From contig JAQYMQ010000023.1 in NCBI GenBank assembly GCA_028872475.1, positions 1 to 64,000 of the forward strand: a stretch of DNA of 64,000 nucleotides, written 5' to 3'. A program made the position numbers and the translations under genes. Position 1 is the first letter of the stretch. Each line of letters starts with the position of its first letter. Below, one piece after another: positions 1 through 7,915 of this stretch. Source of the DNA: Eubacteriales bacterium (GTDB taxonomy: Bacteria > Bacillota > Clostridia > Peptostreptococcales > Anaerovoracaceae). The notes beneath the pieces were generated by a model. The model was not told the DNA's origin and ran no database searches. It saw only the letters and a program-made list of their open reading frames with translations.

Positions 1-461
1 TTAATGTGGATCATCAGCTTCAATACTTCGGGAAAAAGTCCTACCGCATTGAAACACCGAAAACGGACAACGGCATTCGTAAAATTCCAATGAGCGACCG
101 TGTACTTGAAGCCTTGCAGAGAGTGTTGCAGAACAGGAAAAACAGCAATTTTACCGTTGACGGTTATACAGGTTTTCTCTTTCTCACAAGAAACGGAACA
201 CCGAAAATGTATATTGGTTATGATGCAATGTTTCGCAAACTGGTAGGAAAGTACAACAAAAGCCATGAGGAAGCTTTGCCGGCGATAACAACGCCCCATA
301 CCCTGCGGCACACATTCTGTACTAATATGGCAAATGCGGGAATGAATCCGAAAGCCTTACAGTATCTTATGGGACACGCCAACATAACTATGACCCTGAA
401 CTATTACGCACACGCCACCTTTGACAGCGCACAGGCGGAATTTTTCAGACTGGCGGCTTAA
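1..461 (+). CDS. Tyrosine recombinase/integrase, C-terminal part (cut by window edge)
   Basis: This is the C-terminal catalytic part of a phage-integrase-family recombinase; the frame is open to the left edge, so the gene begins outside the window. The family cuts and rejoins DNA through a tyrosine. Visible are the H-x-L-R-H box (HTLRHTF), the LMGHANITMT stretch and the nucleophile region TLNYYAHATFD. The segment resembles integrases of Tn916/Tn1549-type integrative conjugative elements. Base composition is clearly more GC-rich than the following genes, which fits horizontal transfer. In such elements int lies at one end, so the element should extend leftwards and end between this gene and lexA. 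The family is certain; the element type is inferred. Confidence 0.9.
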   Translation, partial: NVDHQLQYFGKKSYRIETPKTDNGIRKIPMSDRVLEALQRVLQNRKNSNFTVDGYTGFLFLTRNGTPKMYIGYDAMFRKLVGKYNKSHEEALPAITTPHTLRHTFCTNMANAGMNPKALQYLMGHANITMTLNYYAHATFDSAQAEFFRLAA

Positions 462-556
462 AGGCAAAGAGAGGTTTTACTACTTCTTTACTACCTTTCA
501 AAGCGAAAACACAAGCGGATTTAAGAAAATATGTGAGTATCTCCCGATATACAAAA

Positions 557-592
557 TGCCGGAAACGCCTGTAAAGACAGGCTATACCGGCA
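557..592. other. Two-tier perfect hairpin downstream of integrase
   Basis: Outer arms TGCCGG/CCGGCA (557-562 and 587-592) enclose inner arms GCCTGT/ACAGGC (567-572 and 577-582) around an AAAG loop. No clean T-run follows on either strand. It may end integrase transcription or form part of the element terminus. From about 600 to 676 the sequence is very AT-rich with nothing recognisable; the element boundary probably lies in 462-676 but cannot be fixed without the other end. Confidence 0.55.
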
Positions 593-676
593 TATAAGAA
601 GTTTTGAGAAGATAGTTAAAAATCATATTAGAGTTTTATATAAATATAATAATATATTAATAACTATTCTAAAAAC

Positions 677-1327
677 CTACAAATACCTAAACACACCCTT
701 GACCTTACCCAAAATAGTTACATCATTCACTATTATAGGCTCCATAGATGAATTTTCAGGCTGCAATCTGATATACCCCTTTTCTTTATAAAAAGTCTTA
801 ACCGTAGCCTCAGGCTCCATGCTATCATTAATCATCGCAACAACTATATCACCATTATTGGCAACTTGCTGCTGCTCTACTAATATATAGTCTCCATCCA
901 TAATACCAACTTCTATCATACTTTCTCCCTTTACATTAAGCATAAAGTTGGTATTGCCATTTACGAATCTTGCAGGTAACGGGAATAAATCTTCGACATT
1001 TTCAGAAGCCAAAATTGGAGTACCAGCAGCAATATCTCCTACAACGGGAACATTTACAACGCTGTGAGTAGTATCTGCATCCCAGCTCAACTCATTTGAG
1101 TTATCACTATCGTGCTTATCAACTATAATAATAGCCCTAGTCTTTGACGGGTCTCTTTTGATATATTCCGCTTCTTCTAATGCTCGTAAATCTGCATGAA
1201 CAGTAGATGTAGACTTTATATCCAAAGCATTCATTATTTCTCTCACTGTCGGCGGATAGCCTCTCTTACTAGTCATATCTCTAATGTATAAAAATACTTT
1301 CTTTGTTCTTTCTTTTAACTGACTCAT
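677..1327 (-). CDS. lexA: LexA repressor, SOS regulator
   Basis: LexA represses DNA-damage genes and cleaves itself when RecA filaments form. The product is about 216 residues, normal for the family. It has an N-terminal winged helix (residues 1-65), the Ala-Gly cleavage site (A101-G102 in GDIAAGTP), the catalytic serine in GESMIEVG (S136) and the general-base lysine in ATVKTFY (K177). The ATG at 1327 is preferred over a TTG seven codons upstream because GGGG lies about 9 nt before it and the protein then starts MSQLKERT. A candidate LexA box lies upstream, suggesting autoregulation. The gene is monocistronic, ending next to the integrated element. Confidence 0.95.
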   Translation of the reverse strand: MSQLKERTKKVFLYIRDMTSKRGYPPTVREIMNALDIKSTSTVHADLRALEEAEYIKRDPSKTRAIIIVDKHDSDNSNELSWDADTTHSVVNVPVVGDIAAGTPILASENVEDLFPLPARFVNGNTNFMLNVKGESMIEVGIMDGDYILVEQQQVANNGDIVVAMINDSMEPEATVKTFYKEKGYIRLQPENSSMEPIIVNDVTILGKVKGVFRYL

Positions 1328-1392
1328 ATCACTACCCCACACCAACAAATCTATTTATTATATTAATATTATCATAAAATATACAACAAGTA

Positions 1393-1404
1393 AAACAAAT
1401 GTTC
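1393..1404 (-). promoter_or_regulatory. Candidate LexA (SOS) box upstream of lexA
   Basis: On the minus strand the sequence reads GAACATTTGTTT, one base off the Gram-positive GAAC-N4-GTTC operator, about 66 nt before the lexA ATG. The position suits autorepression. Inferred from sequence and the known Bacillota consensus. Confidence 0.6.
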
Positions 1405-1411
1405 TTTTTGA

Positions 1412-1450
1412 AACAAAAAATCGGCGTACTGCCTCATCAGCAATACACCG
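1412..1450 (-). terminator. Rho-independent terminator after the hydrogenase gene
   Basis: The minus strand forms an 11-bp stem (1422-1432 with 1440-1450, two G-U pairs) and a short loop, followed by ATTTTTTG. The G-U pairs form only in minus-strand RNA, so the direction is clear. Confidence 0.8.
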
Positions 1451-1493
1451 AAATAAATTTCTAAAAATTATTGAGTGACAAATCAAATCTGTA

Positions 1494-2924
1494 CTAGTCT
1501 ATAGCATACTCTTCAACTGTATCCATAACATTTTTCTTTGAAGTTTTTTCTGAATACTTATCCATTATCATCTTGTCCTTTGGTGTATGTGTCAAACATC
1601 CTGCACCACCGATACATCCTCCTGCACAAGCCATTCCTTCAATCAAATTCTCCGACAACGCATTCTTAGATGCTCTCATAAGTAATGGCTTTACTTTGTC
1701 AAGACCTTCTGCGGCAATCGGTTTAACATTGAAATCTGAACCTCTTTCTACTGTAGCCTGGACTACTGCATCAGCAACTCCGCCACCTCTTGCAAATCTT
1801 CTACCAAATGGTGAAGCATCATCCATAGTGCTTTCACCTAATGTAGTAATATCAATATCCTTACTTTCAAACAATGCCTGTAATTCTTCAAATGTAATTG
1901 CACAATCAACATAAGGCTTAACATGATCTAGCTGTACCTCGGCTTTTTTCGCTGTACATGGCCCTATAAATACAATTTTGCAATCCTCATATTTTGATTT
2001 TATTACCTTGCTAGTCTCAGCCATTGGAGATAAATTATGAGAAATATTATCTCTCAATGTAGGATAATTAATCTTTGTATATGATACAAAAGCTGGACAA
2101 CATGAAGTTGTCAAAAATCCCTTTTCTTCAAGCTCTACAGACTCCTTATATGCCACTAGGTCTGCACCCAAAGCAGCTTCATAAATTCTATCAAACCCTA
2201 GATCTCTAATCCCCTGCAATACTTGACCTGTCGTAGCATAATTAAACTGAGTAGCAAAAGCCGGAGCAATAACTGCAATTGCCTTATATTCTGTATTTTT
2301 CTTGCTATCTTTTATAATCTTAATCGCTTCTTTTATATAAGATTTATCAACTGTAGCCCCAAACGGACATTGAACTACGCAAGCACCACAGTGCGTACAT
2401 TTTTCATTGTTAATTTGTGCTTCACCAGTATCTGCCATATCAATAGCATCTGCCTTACAAGCTTTTTCACAAGGTCTCTTAAAGTTCATAATTGCAGAAT
2501 AAGGACATGCTTTTGCACACTGTCCACACTCTACACATTTTGACTTATCAATCTTCGCTTTGTTGTCATCACCATAATAAATAGCACCCGGTCTACAAGC
2601 AGTATCGCAGGCATGAGCAAGACATCCTCTACATAGGTCTGTAACTACATGACCAGCCTGAGGACATTCATCACATATAATATCTATTACTTCAATGATA
2701 TTATGATTGTTCTTATCGCCACCTAGGGCAATTCTTATTCTTTCTGCAATTTTTGCTCTATCTTTATAAATACAACAGCTTGTTGAAGTTGTTCTATCCT
2801 TTAATAGAATCCCCGCAATCTCATCAAAATGTAAAAAAATCTCTTCATCCTGCCACAAGAATCTTGCAACCTGTGATAAAACCTTATTTTTAATTATTTG
2901 TACATCTGAATCAAACTTTCTCAT
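1494..2924 (-). CDS. Monomeric [FeFe]-hydrogenase, ferredoxin-linked type
   Basis: Iron-only hydrogenase, about 476 residues. It reduces protons with electrons from ferredoxin, or runs in reverse. Several Cys clusters for [4Fe-4S] centres lie between residues 85 and 190. The H-cluster motifs follow (numbered from the upstream Met): TSCCPAF (C277, C278), IGPCTAKKAE (C325) and EGMACAGGCIGG (C435, C439). The middle motif is PCTAKK rather than the MPCxxK of classical group A enzymes, suggesting a group B-type hydrogenase. The ATG at 2924 is preferred to the one at 2930 because AGAGAG is then 6 nt upstream. The etf/acyl-CoA dehydrogenase cluster lies upstream on the same strand, behind a hairpin, so the two may share ferredoxin metabolism. 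HydEFG maturases are not in the window. Confidence 0.9.
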   Translation of the reverse strand: MRKFDSDVQIIKNKVLSQVARFLWQDEEIFLHFDEIAGILLKDRTTSTSCCIYKDRAKIAERIRIALGGDKNNHNIIEVIDIICDECPQAGHVVTDLCRGCLAHACDTACRPGAIYYGDDNKAKIDKSKCVECGQCAKACPYSAIMNFKRPCEKACKADAIDMADTGEAQINNEKCTHCGACVVQCPFGATVDKSYIKEAIKIIKDSKKNTEYKAIAVIAPAFATQFNYATTGQVLQGIRDLGFDRIYEAALGADLVAYKESVELEEKGFLTTSCCPAFVSYTKINYPTLRDNISHNLSPMAETSKVIKSKYEDCKIVFIGPCTAKKAEVQLDHVKPYVDCAITFEELQALFESKDIDITTLGESTMDDASPFGRRFARGGGVADAVVQATVERGSDFNVKPIAAEGLDKVKPLLMRASKNALSENLIEGMACAGGCIGGAGCLTHTPKDKMIMDKYSEKTSKKNVMDTVEEYAID

Positions 2925-2940
2925 TGTCATCTCTCTTTTT

Positions 2941-2973
2941 CATTAAAATGGGGTGTATAAGCTACACCCCATT
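2941..2973 (-). terminator. Hairpin between etfA and the hydrogenase gene
   Basis: A perfect 11-bp stem (2947-2957 with 2963-2973, arm core GGGGTGTA) with a 5-nt loop. The minus-strand RNA continues TTTAATG, giving a run of only four Us counting the arm end. It can end the etf transcript, but the hydrogenase Shine-Dalgarno begins just after it, so it may act as a partial terminator or a 5' mRNA stabiliser. Confidence 0.7.
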
Positions 2974-3037
2974 AAATTTTAGAATTAATTTAATATTTAT
3001 AATAATCAATCTAGTTAAACTAATTAATCATATAAAT

Positions 3038-4327
3038 TTATTTTGCTGCAGCATCATGTAAAGCTTCTGCATTATCCCACTCTTCGATTAGGATAGGAAG
3101 AACTTTATATAAGTCACCTACGATACCATAGTCAGCAACTTCAAAGATAGGAGCGTCTGCGTCCTTATTGATAGCTACGATGATATCAGAAGTCTGCATA
3201 CCAGCTAAGTGCTGAATAGCTCCTGAAATACCACAAGCGAAGTAAATTCTAGGTTTTACTGTAGTACCAGTCTGACCTACCTGGTGAGAATGATCAATCC
3301 AACCAGCGTCAACAGCCGCTCTTGAAGAACCTACAACACCGCCAACTTTATCAGCAAACTCCTTGATTAGCTTAAAGCCGTCAGCATTACCTAGACCTCT
3401 ACCACCTGAACAAATGATTTCAGCATCAGTTAGAGAAACTAATTCTTTAGCTGATTTAACGATTTCAACTACTTCAGTTCTGATATCTTTAGCTTCGATT
3501 GTTGGCTTAAATACCTTGATTTCACCCTTTGCTCCAGCAATAGGTTCTCTCTTTTGCATTACGCCAGGTCTTACTGTAGACATCTGTGGTCTGAATCTTG
3601 GGCAGATGATTGTAGCCATTAGGTTACCACCAAATGCTGGACGAGTCTGCTTAATACCTGTGCTTGGATCGTTAGGATCTAGAGTAGATGTATCTAAAGT
3701 AGTGTTCTTCTTAGCATATTCAATATATGTAGATACTCTTACGTCAAGTCTAGTACAGTCAGCAGTTAGACCAGTATTGCATCTTGCTGCAAGTCTTGGA
3801 GCAAGGTCTCTACCGATGTGAGTTGCACCGTAAAGAACGATTTCTGGTTTAAATTCTTCGATAGCATCAGTAATAACCTTTGTATAAGCATCAGTTGTGT
3901 AGTTCTTTAATAGAGGATCCTGAATTAGAATAACTTCTTCAGCACCGTATTCGAAACATTCGTCAGCTAAATGTTCAATATTGTCACCAACTAATAATGC
4001 ACAAATCTTTGTGTCTTCGCTAATTTCTTTAGCAAGTCTGTGTCCTTCGCCGATTAATTCAAGAGCAACGTTCATTAGTTTACCCTGTCTCTGTTCAGCG
4101 AATACCCAAATATGCTTATATGCACTTAGGTCAACACCCTTCTTTTCTTCTTCATCTTCTGTTTTTTCGATTGCGTTGAATGGACATTTAGCTACGCAAA
4201 CGCCACAAGCAGTACATGCACTACCAATTTCTGCAACCTTGTTTTCCATTGTAATTGCATCGAAAGGACAAGCCTTAACACAAATATTACAACCTTTACA
4301 TTCTTCTTTAATAACTTTAATTGCCAT
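3038..4327 (-). CDS. etfA: Electron transfer flavoprotein alpha subunit with N-terminal 2[4Fe-4S] ferredoxin domain
   Basis: EtfA pairs with EtfB to carry electrons to or from an acyl-CoA dehydrogenase through FAD. The protein is 429 residues, longer than a plain EtfA, because residues 1-60 form a bacterial ferredoxin domain with two CxxCxxCxxxCP motifs (C10, C13, C16, C20 and C38, C41, C44, C48). The rest is the ETF-alpha N-domain and C-terminal FAD domain ([19 protein letters not shown]). This architecture is known from the caffeyl-CoA reductase EtfA (CarE), a bifurcating system. The order acyl-CoA dehydrogenase, etfB, etfA matches carCDE. A GGGGAGGA ribosome site precedes the start. Confidence 0.95.
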   Translation of the reverse strand: MAIKVIKEECKGCNICVKACPFDAITMENKVAEIGSACTACGVCVAKCPFNAIEKTEDEEEKKGVDLSAYKHIWVFAEQRQGKLMNVALELIGEGHRLAKEISEDTKICALLVGDNIEHLADECFEYGAEEVILIQDPLLKNYTTDAYTKVITDAIEEFKPEIVLYGATHIGRDLAPRLAARCNTGLTADCTRLDVRVSTYIEYAKKNTTLDTSTLDPNDPSTGIKQTRPAFGGNLMATIICPRFRPQMSTVRPGVMQKREPIAGAKGEIKVFKPTIEAKDIRTEVVEIVKSAKELVSLTDAEIICSGGRGLGNADGFKLIKEFADKVGGVVGSSRAAVDAGWIDHSHQVGQTGTTVKPRIYFACGISGAIQHLAGMQTSDIIVAINKDADAPIFEVADYGIVGDLYKVLPILIEEWDNAEALHDAAAK

Positions 4328-4349
4328 TTGTATTGTTCCTCCCCTTCGA

Positions 4350-5165
4350 TTAGATTATGTGCTTGTCTTTTAGACTTACTAATAACTGAGTTACAACTTC
4401 TTTATCTGTATTTCCAGATAACATTACACCCTTGCCCTTTGGAGCTGGAGTAAATGAACGGAATACGTTTGTTGGAGAAGCTTCTAGACCTACTGTTTCT
4501 AGATCTACTTCTACGTCAGCAGCACTCCATACCTTCATATCTTTTTCTTTAGCTGTGAAGATACCCTTAACTGTCATATATCTAGGAGTATTTAATTCTT
4601 TAATAGCTGTAAGCATACATGGAGTCTTAACCTTGATTATTTCGTAACCGTCTTCCATATTTCTCTTAACTGTACATTCGTCCATTGCATCGTTTAGAGT
4701 TAATTCTTCAACATAAGTTACCTGAGGAATATCAAGCTTTTCTGCTACCTGAGGACCTACCTGTGCAGTGTCTCCGTCGATAGCCTGTCTACCGGCAAAT
4801 ACTAAGTCAAATGGTTTACCCATTTCTTTTTCAGCCTTCTTAATAGTAGCAACTAGTGCATTAGAAGTAGCCTGTGTATCAGATCCACCAACAGCTCTGT
4901 CACTGATTAATACAGTGTTGTCAGCTCCCATAGCGATACATTCCATTAGCATATCCTGAGCCTGTGGAGGTCCCATTGATGCTACTGTTACAACTACATC
5001 ATCGTACTTGTCCTTAATTCTTAACGCTTCTTCTAGTGCATTTGCGTCGTCGTTATTCAAGATACTTGCTACACCGTCTCTAATTAGAGTACCGGTTTTA
5101 GGATTAATCTTGATAACATTAGTATCAGGTACCTGCTTTGCACATACTAAAATATTAAATGCCAT
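4350..5165 (-). CDS. etfB: Electron transfer flavoprotein beta subunit
   Basis: EtfB is the AMP- or FAD-binding partner of EtfA; in bifurcating ETFs it carries the FAD that splits electrons from NADH. The protein is 271 residues, of normal length. It starts [15 protein letters not shown] and contains the family signature [21 protein letters not shown]. The middle gene of an acyl-CoA dehydrogenase-etfB-etfA operon, it has a strong GGAGGAG site 7 nt before its ATG and short gaps on both sides. Bifurcation is inferred from the operon and the ferredoxin-bearing EtfA, not from a residue I can prove here. Confidence 0.95.
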   Translation of the reverse strand: MAFNILVCAKQVPDTNVIKINPKTGTLIRDGVASILNNDDANALEEALRIKDKYDDVVVTVASMGPPQAQDMLMECIAMGADNTVLISDRAVGGSDTQATSNALVATIKKAEKEMGKPFDLVFAGRQAIDGDTAQVGPQVAEKLDIPQVTYVEELTLNDAMDECTVKRNMEDGYEIIKVKTPCMLTAIKELNTPRYMTVKGIFTAKEKDMKVWSAADVEVDLETVGLEASPTNVFRSFTPAPKGKGVMLSGNTDKEVVTQLLVSLKDKHII

Positions 5166-5179
5166 TTTTTCTCCTCCTT

Positions 5180-6325
5180 TTATTTACCTATTACTGATGT
5201 GGAAATTATCATTTTTTGGAGCTCTAATGAGCCTTCATCAATTTCTGTGAGTTTGGCATCTCTCATCAATCGTTCCACATGATAGTCCTTCATATAACCA
5301 TAACCACCGTGTAATCTCACCGCAGCATTGGTCGTCGAAACCGCTGTCTTTGCACCAAATAACTTAGCCATTGACGCTTCCCTAGAATAGTGTCTGCCTA
5401 CATCTTTTAAATAAGCAGCCTTATACATAAGTAATCTTGCAGCTTCAATATTTGTAATAATCTCAGCAATCTCAAACTGCAGTGCTTGAAACTGTGAAAT
5501 TTTTTTACCGAATTGTTTTCGTTCCTTCATGTATGACACTGTCATATCAAAGGCTTTTTGTGCTATGCCAACCGCTTGCGCGGCAACAGCAATTCTTCCG
5601 AATTCTGCAATATCTTTTGCAATATTTGCACCGTCTCCCAGATTCCCAAGAAGTCTATTCTTTGGAATTCTACAATTTTGAAGTACAATCTCTGCTGTCG
5701 GACATCCGCATCTTCCAATTTTATTTTCTGACGTTCCTATCGAAAAACCCTCATCTGTGTTTTTCACTATAAACGCACTAATGCCACCTTTTATAAGTTT
5801 TTCTTTATCTGTAATAGCAATAATAATATATACATCTGCAAACCCGGCATTTGTTACAAAAAACTTTGCACCGTTCAATACCCATGAATCTCCATCTAAG
5901 GTTGCAGTTGTCAACTGACTTTTAAAATCTGTACCTGCATTCGGCTCTGTCATGCCAAAGGCACCAAGATATTCCCCCGAAAATAATTTTCTTAATAAAC
6001 TTTCTTTTTGCTTATCAGTTCCGTACTTAACAATCGGATAGCAGCATCTCACAATATGTGTTGCGTATATAGATGCTGTTGTAGCACATTCCTTAGCTAA
6101 CTCTTCTACAACAACAGCAAAAGAAAGATAGTCGGCACCTGAGCCACCTATCGCACAGTCAAAAGGAAGCCCCATAAGCCCCATCTTTTTCATAGTCTCT
6201 AAACTCTCATACGGAAATTGATGTTCTTCATCAACCTCAGATGCAATTGGTCTTAATTGCTCTGCCGCAAACTTCGATACAGTCCTTTTTAAAATTTCTT
6301 GCTCTATTGAAAGTTTAAGCTCCAT
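5180..6325 (-). CDS. Acyl-CoA dehydrogenase, short-chain/butyryl-CoA type
   Basis: A flavoenzyme that interconverts acyl-CoA and 2-enoyl-CoA, working here with EtfAB. It is 381 residues, full length. The N-terminal helical domain has FGMTEPNAGTDF around residue 130 and the beta-domain NGAKFFVTNAG. The C-terminal domain has RKQFGKKISQFQALQ and LHGGYGYMKDYHVERLMRD, with the expected catalytic glutamate at E364 in DEGS, where butyryl-CoA dehydrogenases have EGT. No crotonase, thiolase or hydroxybutyryl-CoA dehydrogenase genes are adjacent, so the substrate is open: crotonyl-CoA, acrylyl-CoA or an aryl-acrylyl-CoA. AGGA lies 7 nt before the ATG. A Rex-like operator precedes the operon. Confidence 0.9.
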   Translation of the reverse strand: MELKLSIEQEILKRTVSKFAAEQLRPIASEVDEEHQFPYESLETMKKMGLMGLPFDCAIGGSGADYLSFAVVVEELAKECATTASIYATHIVRCCYPIVKYGTDKQKESLLRKLFSGEYLGAFGMTEPNAGTDFKSQLTTATLDGDSWVLNGAKFFVTNAGFADVYIIIAITDKEKLIKGGISAFIVKNTDEGFSIGTSENKIGRCGCPTAEIVLQNCRIPKNRLLGNLGDGANIAKDIAEFGRIAVAAQAVGIAQKAFDMTVSYMKERKQFGKKISQFQALQFEIAEIITNIEAARLLMYKAAYLKDVGRHYSREASMAKLFGAKTAVSTTNAAVRLHGGYGYMKDYHVERLMRDAKLTEIDEGSLELQKMIISTSVIGK

Positions 6326-6399
6326 AAATCATATCCTACGCGATTATTTTAGTCTAAATATTTTTATCGAAAATCTTTAAAAATCAACGATAAACGATT

Positions 6400-6417
6400 T
6401 TGTTATTTTTATAACAT
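6400..6417 (-). promoter_or_regulatory. Rex-like redox operator before the acyl-CoA dehydrogenase operon
   Basis: The 18-bp sequence TTGTTATTTTTATAACAT is an inverted repeat (TGTTAT/ATAACA, 4-T centre). It closely matches the Rex consensus TTGTTAA-N4-TTAACAA. On the minus strand it lies just downstream of a possible promoter (TTGATT, 18 nt, TACTAT around 6424-6453), where a repressor would block transcription. Clostridial Rex senses NADH/NAD and is known to control bcd-etf operons. The rex gene is not in the window. The rest of 6326-6570 is AT-rich with no other clear signal. Confidence 0.6.
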
Positions 6418-6571
6418 CACTATATATAGTAAAACATTTTTTAGTTAAAAAATCAAGTTTTTTTGTTTTTATTTACAAAATTATTATATAAATAAATGTG
6501 ATTTTTGTATCTAAACGCTAAACTTTGTATTTTATTTTTTTTAAATATTTTTAAATCGTTAAAACACAATA

Positions 6572-6599
6572 AAAAACACATACTTCAGTATGTGTTTTT
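6572..6599. terminator. Bidirectional terminator after thiI
   Basis: A perfect 12-bp stem (6572-6583 with 6588-6599) around a TTCA loop, with A/T-only outer pairs that give a U-tract on either strand. It ends the long HlyD-like to thiI transcript on the minus strand. Confidence 0.8.
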
Positions 6600-6655
6600 G
6601 TATTTTCAACTTATTAATAAATTTGCTAAAAAAATAAATTTATTTTCGTAATGTT

Positions 6656-7858
6656 TTATATCTCAGGATAGATTGTAAGCACTTCAATATTATCAATTGC
6701 ATTTTTCACTAATGTGTCTACATCAAGTTTAGATTCTGACGCCAAAATATCCTTTAATTTCGGTCTTGTCACCGGTCTTTTTGGTAAAAATACCGTACAG
6801 CAATCTTCAAAAGGTAATATTGAAATATCAAATGTCTCAATCTCTTTTGCCTTTTCAATAATATCAACCTTATCTAAAGCAATTAGTGGTCTCATCACTG
6901 GAATTTCAACTGCGTTATCCGTACAAACAATCGAGTCTGAGGTCTGGCTTGCAACTTGGCCAAGACTTTCTCCTGTAATAAGCATTGTCGCAGCATTTTC
7001 CTTTGCAACAGCCTCAGCAATCTTCATCATAAACCTTCTAACCAATATTGTTGTCTGTTCTTCCGGGCACTTTCTAACTATCTCTTCTTGTACAGGAAGT
7101 AAATTCACTACGTGTAGATTAAATCTACTACAGTAAACTGCTAATCTGCCTGCAAGAGCCTCCACCTTTTCTTGCGCTCTTTGGCTTGTGTAAGGGTAAG
7201 AATGAAAATGTATAGCTTCAATCGCCATTCCTCGCTTTGCCATCATAAACGCAGCAACCGGAGAATCGATTCCTCCTGATAAAAGAACCATTCCCTTGCC
7301 GTTAGTTCCTAGCGGCAATCCACCAAATCCGTCAACCTTGTCTTGATAAATATATGTTTTATCCTGCCTAATATTCACAAATAACTTAACATCAGGATTA
7401 TTAACATCTACCTTTAAAACTTTACAACCCTTAAGTACAGCTGCACCCACATTTTTCGCCATCTGTGGTGATTTAATAGGAAAGCTCTTATCGGCTCTTT
7501 TAACCTCTACTTTAAATGTTTTAACTTCTTTTTTATCCATCAGATCAAGCATATACTTTACAGCTTCTTCATAAATATCTTCAACATGAGAATCAAGTTC
7601 TACAGCTTGGCTTATTGACGCAATACCAAAAACTTTCCCCATTTCCTTCAAAATTTCATCTTCCTTAATATCTTTATCAGAATAAACAAAAATTAGTCCT
7701 TCCTTGCGAACAACGCTCACATCACCAAGACGTTTGACCAATCTCTTTATTCTTTCCACGATTTTCTTTTCAAAATAAGACTTATTTTTGCCTTTGAGAA
7801 CTGTTTCACCAAGTCTCACTATAAAAATATTTTTGTCTTTATTAATATCAACTGTCAT
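6656..7858 (-). CDS. thiI: tRNA 4-thiouridine synthase ThiI
   Basis: ThiI adenylates U8 of tRNA and inserts sulfur. The protein is 400 residues: an N-terminal ferredoxin-like and THUMP domain (to about 165), then a PP-loop ATPase domain with LLSGGIDSP at 192-200. There is no C-terminal rhodanese domain, as in the Bacillus-type short form, which receives sulfur directly from a dedicated cysteine desulfurase. That partner is encoded immediately upstream, as with nifZ-thiI in Bacillus. The gene is last in its operon, followed by a terminator. Thiamine genes are not nearby, so tRNA thiolation is the likelier job. Confidence 0.93.
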   Translation of the reverse strand: MTVDINKDKNIFIVRLGETVLKGKNKSYFEKKIVERIKRLVKRLGDVSVVRKEGLIFVYSDKDIKEDEILKEMGKVFGIASISQAVELDSHVEDIYEEAVKYMLDLMDKKEVKTFKVEVKRADKSFPIKSPQMAKNVGAAVLKGCKVLKVDVNNPDVKLFVNIRQDKTYIYQDKVDGFGGLPLGTNGKGMVLLSGGIDSPVAAFMMAKRGMAIEAIHFHSYPYTSQRAQEKVEALAGRLAVYCSRFNLHVVNLLPVQEEIVRKCPEEQTTILVRRFMMKIAEAVAKENAATMLITGESLGQVASQTSDSIVCTDNAVEIPVMRPLIALDKVDIIEKAKEIETFDISILPFEDCCTVFLPKRPVTRPKLKDILASESKLDVDTLVKNAIDNIEVLTIYPEI

Positions 7859-7915
7859 ATAATCCTATCCCCTACCTAATATTGCTACTTAATTTATATA
7901 ATATTATTCCTCAAT

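Noticed and set aside
557..592. Hairpin as a classic Rho-independent terminator
   Set aside because: The stem is good but neither side has a run of Ts, so it was kept only as an unassigned hairpin.
1573..2543. Plus-strand frames opposite the hydrogenase gene
   Set aside because: Shadows of a well-supported gene; no family features.
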